From contig JAOPGA020000654.1 of NCBI GenBank assembly GCA_026419775.2, positions 1 through 24,031 on the forward strand: a stretch of 24,031 nt of DNA, in the 5' to 3' direction. This DNA is from Acrasis kona (taxonomy: Eukaryota > Heterolobosea > Eutetramitea > Acrasida > Acrasidae). The notes under the pieces were generated by a model that had not been told where the DNA came from, did not search any database, and worked only from the letters and a program-made list of their open reading frames with translations. A program made the position numbers and the translations under genes. This document shows positions 1 through 11,037 of this stretch, in pieces. The first letter of the stretch is position 1, and the number at the start of each line of letters is the position of its first letter.

Positions 1-2
1 TC

Positions 3-1244
3 AAAGAAAAGAAACAAGTGGACGATACGATGGGTCGATTGAGGAGGAAGATTTCCGACACCAAGAGCAACATTTCAAAATTGGATCGAGAGGTTAGAAA
101 TGTGGAGAGCGATTTGAGATCGGAAGAAAACGAAATTAGCGGAAGTAATCAAGCGGAGGCAAGCATTGCCGAAATCAATCATCAAATTCAAGATCGTAAC
201 GTGGAAATTGAACAATCCACCGAAATCATCAACAAGGCTCAATTGGAAATTCAATCCCTCGAAAAGGAAGAATCACAAGTCAAACAAGAACGTCAAGAAT
301 TGATTCGAAGTCAAAATCGCGTCGCGGAACAAATCAAGAGCAAATCGAAGGATTTGAACAAATTGTTGGTCGAAATTGCACAAGCCAGACAACGAAAAAT
401 AGAAGGACAGAGGAGATTGCAACAAATGAAGGAGAAATTTCAAGGATTAGAGAATCGATTTTTGGAAATTACAAGAGCAAAAGATGCAGCAGAGAGCAAC
501 ACTCAAAACATTCAAGAAATCGAAATCAAACAAGGAGAGACCAGCATAGGACTGGCAAAGGAACAAGAAAGATTACAGAGGCGACTACAAGAGGAACAAG
601 CGCGTTTTGGAGATTCGTCGGCTGCCGACATTCGAGACATGTACAAATCCAAATTCAGAATCTACGAAGATACCAGAAAAAAGATTTTATTGAGCAAGAA
701 CAGCTTACAAGTCATCAGCGATAGCTTGATCAAGAGATTCGATCGATGGAGAGACATTAGGACCAATTACGCTGCGGTCATCAGCAGATGGTTCAGCGCT
801 TACATGTCACAAAAGGGACACGAAGGAACCATCAAGGTAGATACCGAGAAACAAGAACTAAACATGCAGATCATATTGGACGGAAAAACAAAGGAGGGAG
901 CTCTGAAGAAGAGAGAAGTGGAGGATGCAAAGAGTTTATCGGGCGGAGAGAGAAGCTTTAGCACGGTGGCCTTGTTGTTGAGCATGTGGCAAATTATTGA
1001 TTCTCCCACGAGAGCCCTGGATGAATTTGATATTTTTATGGATGCCATGTATAGAAAGATTAGTATGAACTTGATTATTGAGGAAGCTAAAAAATCAAGA
1101 AATCAATTAATCATAATTTCCCCACACGACGTGAGTAATGTGAAACCAGACAAGGAGACGCTAAAGTTGGTCAAGTTGAGACCGCCAGAGAGGAATCAAA
1201 ATCAGAGAACCATGGAGGAGTTTATGCAGTCGCATGCACAATAA
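3..1244 (+). CDS. SMC6: SMC6, C-terminal part (5' end outside window)
   Basis: The frame is open to the left edge, so this is the 3' portion of a longer gene; 413 residues are visible. The first ~210 are charged, Gln/Glu/Lys-rich heptad-like sequence, as in the returning coiled-coil arm of an SMC protein. The rest is the C-terminal half of the ATPase head: an ABC signature LSGGERS (about 939-959), then a Walker B stretch reading ALDEFDIFMDAM (about 1015-1050) and a histidine-loop-like IIISPHDVSNV. The FD-FMD version of Walker B and the closing PPERNQ stretch are typical of SMC6 rather than SMC1-5. SMC6 pairs with SMC5 in a nuclear complex for recombination repair and DNA topology; that role is family knowledge. 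No intron is visible here. The stop codon TAA lies inside an AATAAA hexamer. Confidence 0.93.
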   Translation, partial: KEKKQVDDTMGRLRRKISDTKSNISKLDREVRNVESDLRSEENEISGSNQAEASIAEINHQIQDRNVEIEQSTEIINKAQLEIQSLEKEESQVKQERQELIRSQNRVAEQIKSKSKDLNKLLVEIAQARQRKIEGQRRLQQMKEKFQGLENRFLEITRAKDAAESNTQNIQEIEIKQGETSIGLAKEQERLQRRLQEEQARFGDSSAADIRDMYKSKFRIYEDTRKKILLSKNSLQVISDSLIKRFDRWRDIRTNYAAVISRWFSAYMSQKGHEGTIKVDTEKQELNMQIILDGKTKEGALKKREVEDAKSLSGGERSFSTVALLLSMWQIIDSPTRALDEFDIFMDAMYRKISMNLIIEEAKKSRNQLIIISPHDVSNVKPDKETLKLVKLRPPERNQNQRTMEEFMQSHAQ

Positions 1245-1245
1245 A
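1240..1245 (+). terminator. AATAAA poly(A) hexamer overlapping SMC6 stop
   Basis: AATAAA contains the TAA stop (1242-1244). It is followed by T-rich sequence (TTGTTTTGTACATTTTATTTG), a plausible downstream cleavage element. Assignment as a poly(A) signal rests on the hexamer alone. Confidence 0.5.
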
Positions 1246-1321
1246 ATTTAAATAGTTATACTTTTACTTGTTTTGTACATTTTATTTGATGCGGGAGAAA
1301 GGTAACGAAAAATAACAAGGC

Positions 1322-2538
1322 ATGAGGAACTTTAAGAATTCAATCATTAGATCGTCTCAGCTGTTGAAGCAAAAGGTTGGAAAGAGTGCGACTACTTCGG
1401 ATGAGGAATATGATACGCTTCAAAAGAGTACGGAAAGGTTACAAAGGGTCAGTGTTGATTTAACCAAGCACTTTGAACTGTTGATGGAACAGTTCCAAAA
1501 TGTTGCGTATGTGTGAGGAACGTTTTCATGTTGGGTTATTGTTTGTAGAAAAACCATGCAGTTGATAACGCAAGACATTGAGGAGGTATTTAATTTGGAG
1601 TGCGATCTTGAGGAGGGAAAACACGTTGGCGGTGTGTTTACGAAATCGCCCAAGGAGGATGAGGAAGATTATCAAACATCAATGCTTAGTCGGTTGGTTG
1701 CTAAACAACTCACCGCCATGGCACTTGATTTTGAAAGCATTGTGGTTGCACCAATAGTACGTTATGATCCAATCAGAGACTGACCGCTTAGAAAAAACAA
1801 GTTTATAACGACATTATCGCTCCAACAAACGAATTCTTGTTCCAATTTGAACCTTTAAAAGAGCTCCATGCAAAGAGAAAGAACTCTGAACTCGATGTAA
1901 ATTTAATTATAACCTCAACACGTTTAATGGACAATTAGAGGGATTACCATCGAGATAAAGTAGCAGATACGGATGCAGAATATCCACAACTACCACAATT
2001 CAAGGATAAACTGAAAGAAAAGGAGGACATTTTCAACAACCTTACAACCCTAAATAAAAATCACATGAGGCAGATCGTAAATTCACGGAACACAACGTAC
2101 AATCAAGTCGTTGGACAATTCATAGGAAACATGATTCAAACAAATGATTCGCTCACAACCATCGTTCAAGACGTAAGATCTCAATTACTGCCTTCTAACT
2201 ATGTATAGGTTAAATCGGTGGCGCTAAACATTAACCAAACACTTGAACCCGTCACAGCAACAATGATTGAAGAAAAAAAGACAAAAGCAGTAGAAAAGAC
2301 GAAAGCCGTAGAAAAGAAAAAACCATCAGATTCTAACATTGTACCGCCACAATTCGCTCATGATTGGTATTACTTGGATGATAAAGAGGAACCCGTAGGA
2401 CCGTTATCTTATCTAGCTTTACGCAAGAAATATCACGATGGAGAGGTATCATCGGAGACCATGCTTCTCTATGGACAAAGTTCGACGTGGAAGAGTGCAA
2501 GTGGTTTCCACAATTTAATAGAGACGTTTAGTCAATAA
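1322..2538 (+). CDS. BAR-domain protein with C-terminal GYF_2-like domain (5 exons)
   Basis: Exons 1322-1506, 1549-1756, 1792-1896, 1939-2172 and 2209-2538 join in frame to give 353 residues; introns are 42, 35, 42 and 36 nt, all GT-AG. Residues ~1-244 are a BAR domain: an amphipathic N-terminal stretch (FKNSIIRSSQLLKQKVGK), the early helix motif TSDEEYDTL, then VYNDIIAPTNEFLFQFEPLK and the diagnostic DYHRDK (BAR proteins usually have LDYDR-K here). Residues ~265-285 are Lys-rich with a TKAVEK pair repeated in tandem. Residues ~297-340 match GYF_2-type domains: WYYLDDKEEPVGPLS, then a Leu-rich helix, DGEVSSETML and a final W338. BAR dimers bind and curve membranes; GYF domains usually bind proline-rich partners. 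The fusion suggests a membrane-curving adaptor. Start chosen as the first ATG, 77 bp after the SMC6 stop. BAR is near certain, GYF_2 likely. Confidence 0.88.
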
Positions 2539-2539
2539 A
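2534..2539 (+). terminator. AATAAA hexamer overlapping the BAR-GYF stop
   Basis: The TAA stop at 2536-2538 is part of AATAAA; T-rich DNA follows directly (CAGTTTTTTATTACG). It is the same arrangement as at the SMC6 stop. Confidence 0.5.
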
Positions 2540-2602
2540 CAGTTTTTTATTACGTTTTTTATTGTCTTTCTTTCGACTACTGGCATCAGAATGCGTAGGC
2601 TG

Positions 2603-2662
2603 ATGTCTGCTTACAAAAATACCACTGGTTGGTTTATGAGCTCAAATGTCAACGTCAATTAA
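2603..2662 (+). promoter_or_regulatory. Possible upstream ORF before the 7TM-RGS gene
   Basis: An ATG at 2603 opens a 19-codon frame ending in TAA at 2660-2662, 20 nt before the chosen start at 2683 and out of frame with it. If transcription starts upstream of 2603, this uORF would have to be bypassed. It could equally be upstream of the true transcription start, or part of an unseen first exon. Confidence 0.25.
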
Positions 2663-2682
2663 TTGCCACCAAAGCATTCGAC

Positions 2683-4284
2683 ATGATTAACTCGATGTTG
2701 AGTGTGTCGCAGTTAATCAACAGTAACCTAACATCCAACAATACAAACACAACGGACGCTGCTGCTTTAGCATATATAGCAAGCCAGTACAATGCGGCAA
2801 TAGGGTTGTACGTCGCACTTTGCATTTTGTACATTATCTTCCTGTGCGTAATCACTGCCGTTGGTGCAATTAAAAGAGAACAACGCATTATAAAAGTTCG
2901 TGGTTGGATGTTATTCGTGCAACTCGTCCCACTTTTCATATACGCCGTCATACCGATACTGCAATCCTTCATACAATCTGGAAACAACGGATACGAAATA
3001 TACTGCTACATAACAATTTACTTTTTCGAGCCAATGATTGTTTTTCTAGCAGTCATGGTTTTTCTAAAAACTCTAAGACACATCATCATAACAAACATCA
3101 ACGCCACAATGGAGAGATGTTACATACGAATCAAAGACAATGTCGCTCTCGAACCAGAAGAAAGCGAGAAGGAAAAAACTCCTGTGGCCAAAAAATCTCC
3201 TGTCAAGGAAGATAGCTCTGAAGTAGACAACGAACTAGTGGATGGACGGAACAAAAAACAACAAATAGAGCTACAGCAAAGGGAATTAGCAGAAATGGAT
3301 CCGACATATCAGCGCATGAAAAAACTTTTACGCTTCTTCAAAAAAATCATCACGATACAAGTTCTAATCGGAGTAGGCGCCACCATCATGATATCATGGT
3401 ACATTGCGATGAGCATCATCATCGGAGTTAATAAAGGACAATGTCAGGTTGGACACACAGCAATATACATTTGTTACATTAGTTTTGTGGGTGTGTTGGT
3501 TGTCTGTTGCTTGATAATGATTTTGTATGATTTAATCGCAAACAGGAGTAATTTTGCTAGATGTGGAGGGTGTGCTAGTTTTTGGTGGAGAGATGACCAT
3601 TACTTGTTCCGCATAGAAAGCGTCATTATAGGTGTCACTGTTAGTGTTATTGTGATATATGAGCAGCTAATCGCTTTTATTCCAAGCATGACGATCGTTT
3701 TGATTATAATTTATCCTTGGGCCAGTGTGATTTTGTATTTTGCAATCCTCTTCTCCATGTCTTTTGCGTTGGTTGGCTTCATCGTTACAATAGCTTGCAT
3801 CAGAGATCTTATAGAAAGTAGAAAAGAGGTCGTCATACCAAATGTGATGAGAAATACTTATACGAAATTAAGTAGGGCTGGCGAGGCAGAAGTAAATGCC
3901 CATTTTATTGATTGGATTTTAGACGAACCAGTAATGTTACCAGTTTTCCAAGAATTTGCAAAGGCGGAATGGTCTGTGGAAAACGTTTTGGTCGCGTTGG
4001 AAATTAGAGAATATAGAAAAATTCCAAAAACAAAAATGAAGCAAAGGGTCTCAAAAGCCAAGAAAATTATAAACACTTTCGTAAGATTGGATTCCCCTAT
4101 GGAAGTTAACATGTCAGGACAAGCCAGAAGTTCGAGTATAACTTTGGTCGACATGCATCCTAAACTCAAAGCAACAGCTCTTGATAGAGTATACACTGAG
4201 GCACAAGTTAATCTTAAAGATACTTGTACAAGATTCATGCATTCTGACATGTATGTGAAAGCTCTGCGTAAATTACCTGTATAA
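2683..4284 (+). CDS. Seven-transmembrane protein with C-terminal RGS domain
   Basis: This is a single exon of 533 residues from the first in-frame ATG; the frame extends 18 codons upstream without a further ATG. The N-terminus has three N-glycosylation sequons (N15, N19, N22), as expected outside the cell. Hydrophobic segments lie at about 38-62, 75-97, 105-130, 221-248, 258-285, 310-333 and 345-373. Between segments 3 and 4 is a long charged loop (about 150-218, Glu/Lys-rich). Residues ~405-533 match an RGS domain: VFQEFAKAEWSVENVLVALE, a KAKKIINTFV helix, SPMEVN, and YTEAQVNLKDTCTRFMHS before the end. RGS domains speed GTP hydrolysis on G-alpha subunits. 7TM-RGS hybrids are known from plants (AtRGS1) and several protists. 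It probably sits in the plasma membrane; the ligand is unknown. The 7TM count is by eye. Confidence 0.85.
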   Translation: MINSMLSVSQLINSNLTSNNTNTTDAAALAYIASQYNAAIGLYVALCILYIIFLCVITAVGAIKREQRIIKVRGWMLFVQLVPLFIYAVIPILQSFIQSGNNGYEIYCYITIYFFEPMIVFLAVMVFLKTLRHIIITNINATMERCYIRIKDNVALEPEESEKEKTPVAKKSPVKEDSSEVDNELVDGRNKKQQIELQQRELAEMDPTYQRMKKLLRFFKKIITIQVLIGVGATIMISWYIAMSIIIGVNKGQCQVGHTAIYICYISFVGVLVVCCLIMILYDLIANRSNFARCGGCASFWWRDDHYLFRIESVIIGVTVSVIVIYEQLIAFIPSMTIVLIIIYPWASVILYFAILFSMSFALVGFIVTIACIRDLIESRKEVVIPNVMRNTYTKLSRAGEAEVNAHFIDWILDEPVMLPVFQEFAKAEWSVENVLVALEIREYRKIPKTKMKQRVSKAKKIINTFVRLDSPMEVNMSGQARSSSITLVDMHPKLKATALDRVYTEAQVNLKDTCTRFMHSDMYVKALRKLPV

Positions 4285-4483
4285 ATTGTAATTTTTTGAA
4301 GTCATCTCTTGTTCATCTATATTATCCGTCCTATAGTTTTGTTTGTTTTGAAATTCTTAGGAAGCCTTTCACGTTAGTTTTAGCATGCTCCAAATACTAA
4401 CAAATGCTATGATGATGTGACATGCTGCTTCTTCAGTTATAGATTGTTCTAATTTAAGACCGCTCAACCTATATTTTTTATCA

Positions 4484-5300
<817 letters not shown>

Positions 5301-5447
5301 GTTTTGATCTTTATAAATACCAATTAGTACGAATTTTCTTTTTGTTTAAATTCTTTCTTTTTCCTCTTGACGGTTGACAAATTAAGCGCTTCAGATTTTT
5401 CTGTTTCAAAGGTTCTTTGATTAGTACTGTCATTGTACGTATCGAGA

Positions 5448-8400
5448 ATGGACGCACAAACTACACCTGTTGTTGAGCATACAGATACGAAACACGAAAA
5501 TCCTGTCGTAGAGGAAGCTGTGCGTGAAGAAACTAATCTTCAAAACAATGACGTAACCGAAACACACAAACCTGACCACGAAACAACACAAGACTCTGGT
5601 GTGAAAATTCCAGAGAAGGAGAGCGAACACGTTGGAGCAACACCCCTTGACAATGTAACAACAAAAGTAGATGTAGAAAAAGGTGAAACCGAAAATGTAG
5701 GAGCAGCGACTCCACTACATGTCGCCCAACACGCTGAAGAAGCAAAAAGTTCGGATAATCCTGAAGAATCAACAACCAACAAGCAAGCCGTCGTAGAGGA
5801 TTCGAATCAACCCGAACAACAACTCACACCAAACGATGAATCTAAACAAAACGTTATAGAGGACTCGAAACAACCTGAACAAAATGTAACAGTACTACCG
5901 CAAGAGGATGCTCCTTCTACATCTGATGAACCACAAGATGTTGACTCATCTTTAAATGACATTACCATTACCATCCCGCCCCAAGAGTCGGTTGTACAAT
6001 CAACAGAAGCAGTCGCCGAGGAGAAGGAACAAACTAACAACACTGGCAGCAGTGAGGCCTTTGAAGAGACTAAACAACCAGAGGGGAATACACCACCAGA
6101 AGACATTGTTCTTGAAATTCCAACCAAACAACCCGAGGAGCCGTTAAAAGATATTGTCCTTGAAATTCCAAACAGGCCAGCTCTTTCCACTGAGGAGACG
6201 TTACCTTTAAATGATACAGTAGAAGCTTCCCAACAGAACACATCACCAGAGACACCCACACGAAAATTTAGCGTGCCTCTCATCAAATTAGTGAATCTGA
6301 AGCAAAACGAACGGTCGCCATCAACCACCACACCCATGATACCCAACAATGCACCCACAATCCAACAAATACAGCAAATCATTAAAAATCAAGGCAAAGT
6401 TGCGGATGATCAGATCCAAGCACTTCAAGTACGCTATAGTTCCTTGAAAAAAGAATTGGTATTGGACGCGAAGCAGAATTGGATCTTGGAAAAGCACATT
6501 GAGACGCTCGGAAACAAGATCAGATTACTAATCAAGAACCACTTGAAAACTGAGGTATGTGTTCGTTCATTCACATGATTTCACACAAGACAGGAAATGA
6601 AAAATCTTTTGGACACATCAAGTTTTGATAAGATGAAAAAGTCAGAGTTGACATCTCAACACGCCATGGTCATCAATGACGAAAACATTCAAGTGTATGG
6701 CACAATGTTCCATCTCTTCAGAGTGAACCCACAATACTTGGCTAGTTTGATTAGAATCATTAGAATCAGTACGTCACTCGGTTCCAATCATTCATTAACA
6801 CATGACAGCTGACAGCGACACATTACTACAAACTGTTATATTCACATTATTTGGAGATCAATTCGACCAACACGAAGAAAACCTAATGTTGAGATTATTC
6901 GATAACGTTCTAACCAGAGAATACCAGGCCACCGCTCACATTGGAGAGTTCATGAGAGCCAACACGCCCTTCACAAAAATGCTAACCACCATCCTAAAGT
7001 AACATTTCACACGCGTCAACAATCATAACATTTTCATAGACGTTCAGCATATCATCACTTTTTAATCAAAACATTAGGCGAGCCCATCAACGCCATCGCC
7101 AACGATCCCGTATTGAATTTGGAAATCAATCCGATTTTCGTCTATCGCGAAGTGGTGTCCAAACATCCCGAAAATGTCGACAAGTACGAAAGTCCAGACA
7201 CCATCAATTCACAAACAGCAGCCAACGATCCCGACGTGAAACAAATCATATCCGATCGTCTCGCATTACTCGATTCTCACGTGAGAGTCTTTTTGACAAA
7301 AATCTTCGCCAGTGCCAACGACGCTCCCTACAGCATTCGTTTCATGTGTAAAAAGATTTTTCAATACGGAATCGAACGATATGGAAATGCATCCAAGCGC
7401 GAAATTTATAGTCTCGTTGGTGGTCTCGTCTTTTTGCGCTTCATCAATCCTGCAGTCACCACGTGCGACTCTGGATCCGATCGAATGGTCACCAAAAAGC
7501 TAACGTCCAATCAAAGAAAGAACTTGACGTATATATGTAAGATTATTCAAGCGTTGAGCAACGGAGTTCCGTTCGGCGACAAGGAGGCCTTCATGGTGCC
7601 GCTGAATAGCATCCTGAACGAATTTACGGAAAATATGTATCAATTCTTTGTTGAGCTGTGTGATGTGGAAGAGATTGACGAGAGAATTGAGTTGGATCAA
7701 TTCGAAGCATTCTCTCAAGAATCACGCACGTTGCATATCTCGTTCAACGAAGTGGTATTGATGCATAAATTATGTCACGATCACATCAACACCATGGCAC
7801 CTCATGGCGACGATCCGTTCAGAGCGCTCATACAGAGACTCAATGCGCGAGGTCCACCTCCCGAACAACTCTCTTCCAAAGAAAACTTTTACTTTACGCT
7901 AAAGTTGATTGATCAGGAGCGAGGAAGGATCGAAGAAGCAAAGGATGGAACGTTATATAGTGCGCGTGGTGACGAAGGAAACGTCAATTCTCCTAATGCC
8001 AGCACCTACTTGAAAGCCAGACATGCCGTCATGAACACATTATTGGAACTACCGCCATTACCGACTCATCAAGATGACAATCACGCCACCATACAGAGCA
8101 TACTATCAAAAGTAAAGGCAGATCAACCAGATCGCATCGTCAAGATGATCGAAGAAGCATGTACATTATGGGATATAGCACAGAACGAAGACGACAGGGA
8201 TCAACAAGATTTACTAGACGACATTAAAACGGTAATTCGATTCATCTCGCTCTCACGCTTACATTCATCATGTATAGGTATTAGATAAGAGGAACTATCG
8301 AAAGCAAACGTTGGAAACGCGCATAGCCATCATTGAGAGAGTGAGCGGAGAGATTATCAACAGAAGACAATACTTGCAATCGCAACATCAAATGTACGAG

Positions 8401-8942
8401 GAGTATTTCAAAAACACAATGAGCAAGAGCTTCCAACAACAAGCGTATGTATAAAAACACAATCATGTACCTAACCACTTTTAAGCGACGTGACCACCAT
8501 ATCTAAAAATAGGCGCAAATCGTTGAATCCCACCACGTTGACTAACATTGGAGGAGGCGGCAATTCGCCTACCGAAATTGTCAACGTCAATCTTGCCAAC
8601 AACGAACCACACGTATTTACTTTGAGCGAATTAGAAAAGAAGGGAGTGGTTGTGAAATGTGACATTCCCAAATCACTTCGCAAGAGAGTCAAGGTGACCA
8701 TATCGAGCAAACAACCAGGTTTGTTCGTGCTGGTGGCGCAGGCTACCGGCATCATGGCCATCAAGAGCGAATTGGATTTGAATGATTTGTTGTTGAGACA
8801 GAGCAGGAACGAACAAGAGTTCGAGATGCAGAATGTGGTATTGAACGTGAATCTATTAATCTTGTTGCTCAACAAATCGTTTGTGATTGAAAATAACAAG
8901 TCGCAACTCAGCAAGATGAGGAAGAGCATATTTATAAAATAA
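5448..8942 (+). CDS. IQGAP-family RasGAP without CH or IQ regions (6 exons)
   Basis: Exons 5448-6554, 6594-6769, 6816-6998, 7040-8231, 8278-8444 and 8486-8942 join in frame to 1093 residues (introns 39, 46, 41, 46, 41 nt). Residues 1-~310 are acidic, Pro/Thr/Gln-rich and probably disordered, with short repeats. Residues ~330-370 form a predicted helix (LEKHIETLGNKIRLLIKNHL) like the segment before the GAP domain of Dictyostelium DGAP1-type proteins. The RasGAP domain spans ~390-760: LLQTVIFTLFGDQF, FMRANTPFTK (arginine-finger position R475) and FLRFINPAV (620-628). The C-terminus (~880-1093) is the RasGAP_C region, with LEKKGVVVKC and NVNLLILLLNKSF close to IQGAP. IQGAP1 has Thr where this has Arg, so this protein may truly stimulate Ras GTP hydrolysis. 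The second intron's nearer AG (6807-6808) would give an immediate stop, so 6815 is used. Confidence 0.92.
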
Positions 8943-8943
8943 G
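8938..8943 (+). terminator. AATAAG hexamer at the RasGAP stop
   Basis: The stop TAA (8940-8942) sits within AATAAG, a near match to the poly(A) hexamer. The transcript must end within or beyond the start of the convergent gene's 3' end, since only 14 bp separate the two stops. Confidence 0.3.
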
Positions 8944-8956
8944 TGTAAATTATTAT

Positions 8957-10869
8957 TTAATAAGCTGCGGCGACGCTCTTCTTTCTACTGTCACTCGCTG
9001 CTTCCAGCGTTCCATCGGATAGTGCCCTGACGCCTTGCACGACTCCCAAATCTTCTCTTGCTCCCTCCAAAATGTCCACTTTGGAGTAACCATCTCTGTC
9101 GATAATCTTTTTGAGCACGTCCGTGCTGAATCCATTCTCCACTTGTAGTACGGGCGGTACGAGTTGATGGTGGAGGCGAGGTGTTTGAATGGCACTCGCA
9201 ACGTCCATGTCGTATTCGATCATGTTGATGAGCGTTTGAGCGACGGCGGTTAGAATGTAAGGACCTCCGCTACCTCCCAGCGCAATGTGGAATTTATTGT
9301 CCTTGTGTACGATGGTCGGCGACATGCTGCTCAATGGTCTTTTTCCAGGTTCTATAAAGTTGTTCGTTGTTGGAGGCAAATCATATGCGTTGGTTGCATT
9401 GGGGCTGCTGAAATCGTCCATCTGATCATTATAGATGATTCCAGTATCGGGCGACAGCACCATGCTTCCAAAGAACAAGTTAACGGTGCTGGTCAGACTC
9501 ACAGCCATTCGGTCGGAGTCCACCGACACCATGTGACTGGTCCCGTGATCATTTTTTGCAAATTGTAAAGTAGAGGTTGATGTTTGTGTAGGGTCCAAGA
9601 AGGTACTATTATACAGGTAACGACTCAAATCACTGTTGACGCCATTAGAGGGAACGAATGCTCGCAGGAAGCTGGCATAGTCCTTATTGGTCATGTCGTT
9701 GACGATGTTGGTGAGGTTCAAGTATTTTTCGTCTCCCAAGCTCATACGGTGACCGAAGGCCATCTTCATCGATTCGATCAAATAGTGATATGTTTGATAT
9801 GCATCTCTGCTATTCTTGGCGAGGTTATATTGTTCCAAAACGTTAAGCATCAACGACTGACAAACCCCTCCTGATATTTCAGGTCTGGCACCAAATACCT
9901 AAATGTGTTAGAGGAGGATTCATCTTTGTTACATACCTTATATCCTCTGTAATAGGTACTGACAGGGTTTGACTGTTTTACTTGATATTTGATGAGATCT
10001 TCGCGACTAATGATACCACCCATGGACGTGACGTCTTTTACAATTCTATCAACGAGCGTTCCATTCTCACCAAACATGACATCTGCTCCTTGGTCTGCTA
10101 TTAATCTTAGTGTGGCGGCCAGCGCTTCGTTCTTTACGTCTTCTCCCTCCTTAACGATGTCGTTATTAGGGGCATATATCTGACGCATGCCGGGTCCATA
10201 CTTGTCGGTCAAAATCTCGGTCCTATACAGCTCCAAGTGAGAAACAAGGAGCTCTTGAGCAGGATGAGATGTAGCCAAATTAATGGCTGGTTCTACAAGT
10301 ACCTTCCAGTCCAATTTACCGTATTGTTTATGTGCGGTGTAAAGGCCCTTTACCTCTGAGGGTACCGCGATGGCAAGGCCACCACGTTGTGCTAACTTTG
10401 TATCCTGTAGGTACATGTCCCGATGTGCGCGCAATGGCGCTGTCTCCCTAAAGTCTATTGTTTTCACGACTCCCTTAGTGTCGCTGATCACCATAATTCC
10501 ACCACCTCCAATTCCGCTTGACCATGGGTTCATCACTCCGATGCATAAGCAAGTTGCAACTATCGAATCCACTGCATTACCTCCTTTTTTCAGAATATCA
10601 ACACCAACTTGGGAACAGGTAGGATTGTCCGCAGCTACAGCACCTTTGCTCCCCTTTACCAAAGTAACATATTGAGCAGGAAAATTGGGTACGATAGGAG
10701 ACTCTGATACAAGAACAATGATCGTTGATATAACACCAATGAACAAACATAGGATTGCTGCACAAATTAGAAGGATGTAATTGTTGTTGTAGAGTTGTTT
10801 GGTTGTATTTTGTGAAGACCCTGACTCTAGATTGTCTTCTATGTCTGTGTCTGGTGACTCATTGCGCAT
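8957..10869 (-). CDS. Gamma-glutamyltransferase, type II membrane protein (2 exons)
   Basis: Exon 1 is 10869-9937, exon 2 is 9898-8957 (minus strand), with a 38-nt intron starting GTATGT and ending TTAG; 624 residues. Residues 1-30 are a polar tail and 31-54 a single membrane anchor, giving a type II protein with the enzyme outside the cytosol. Family signatures: GGNAVDSIVA (~96-105), NPWSSGIGGGG (~114-124), DFRETAP with substrate-binding Arg141, SGGVCQSLMLNVLEQYN just after the intron, HGTSHMVSVDSD with the expected nucleophile Thr431, TSTVNLFFGS, NDQMDDFS and GGSGGPYILTAVAQ. The length and order match a full proenzyme that cleaves itself before Thr431 into large and small subunits. It breaks the gamma-glutamyl bond of glutathione and transfers it to water or amino acids. 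All key residues appear intact. Confidence 0.96.
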
Positions 10870-11037
10870 GTTGTTTTGTAATGATAAACTAACAAGTTTT
10901 ATTTTTGTATAAAAAGTGGCTTATCAGAATTAATTCTTACATCAACATTCTCACATACATTAACAATATTACATATTTGCTTATACTAAAAAACATAAAT
11001 CTATACTATATTGTATTGCTAATGATTATAAATATAC

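Noticed and set aside
1507-2208. BAR gene read as a broken pseudogene because its frame is interrupted several times
   Set aside because: Each interruption is removed by a 35-42 nt GT-AG intron, and the spliced product is a coherent BAR domain.
4380-4432. Inverted AGCATG...CATGCT words with ATGATGATG between them
   Set aside because: The arms are only about six bases, the spacing is long and no box D is suitably placed; it is likely chance in the gap before Rab6.
5807-6382. Minus-strand frame of 191 codons opposite the RasGAP N-terminus
   Set aside because: It mirrors the biased Glu/Thr/Pro codons of the disordered region; its Ser/Cys/Val-rich translation has no motif.
6802-6815. ATG at 6802 as the start of a separate small gene
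   Set aside because: It lies inside the 46-nt intron and the frame continues the RasGAP domain from exon 3, so it is an internal exon and not a gene start.
9287-9874. Two plus-strand frames within the gamma-glutamyltransferase gene
   Set aside because: They are antisense to catalytic, conserved exon 2 sequence and have no plausible protein character.
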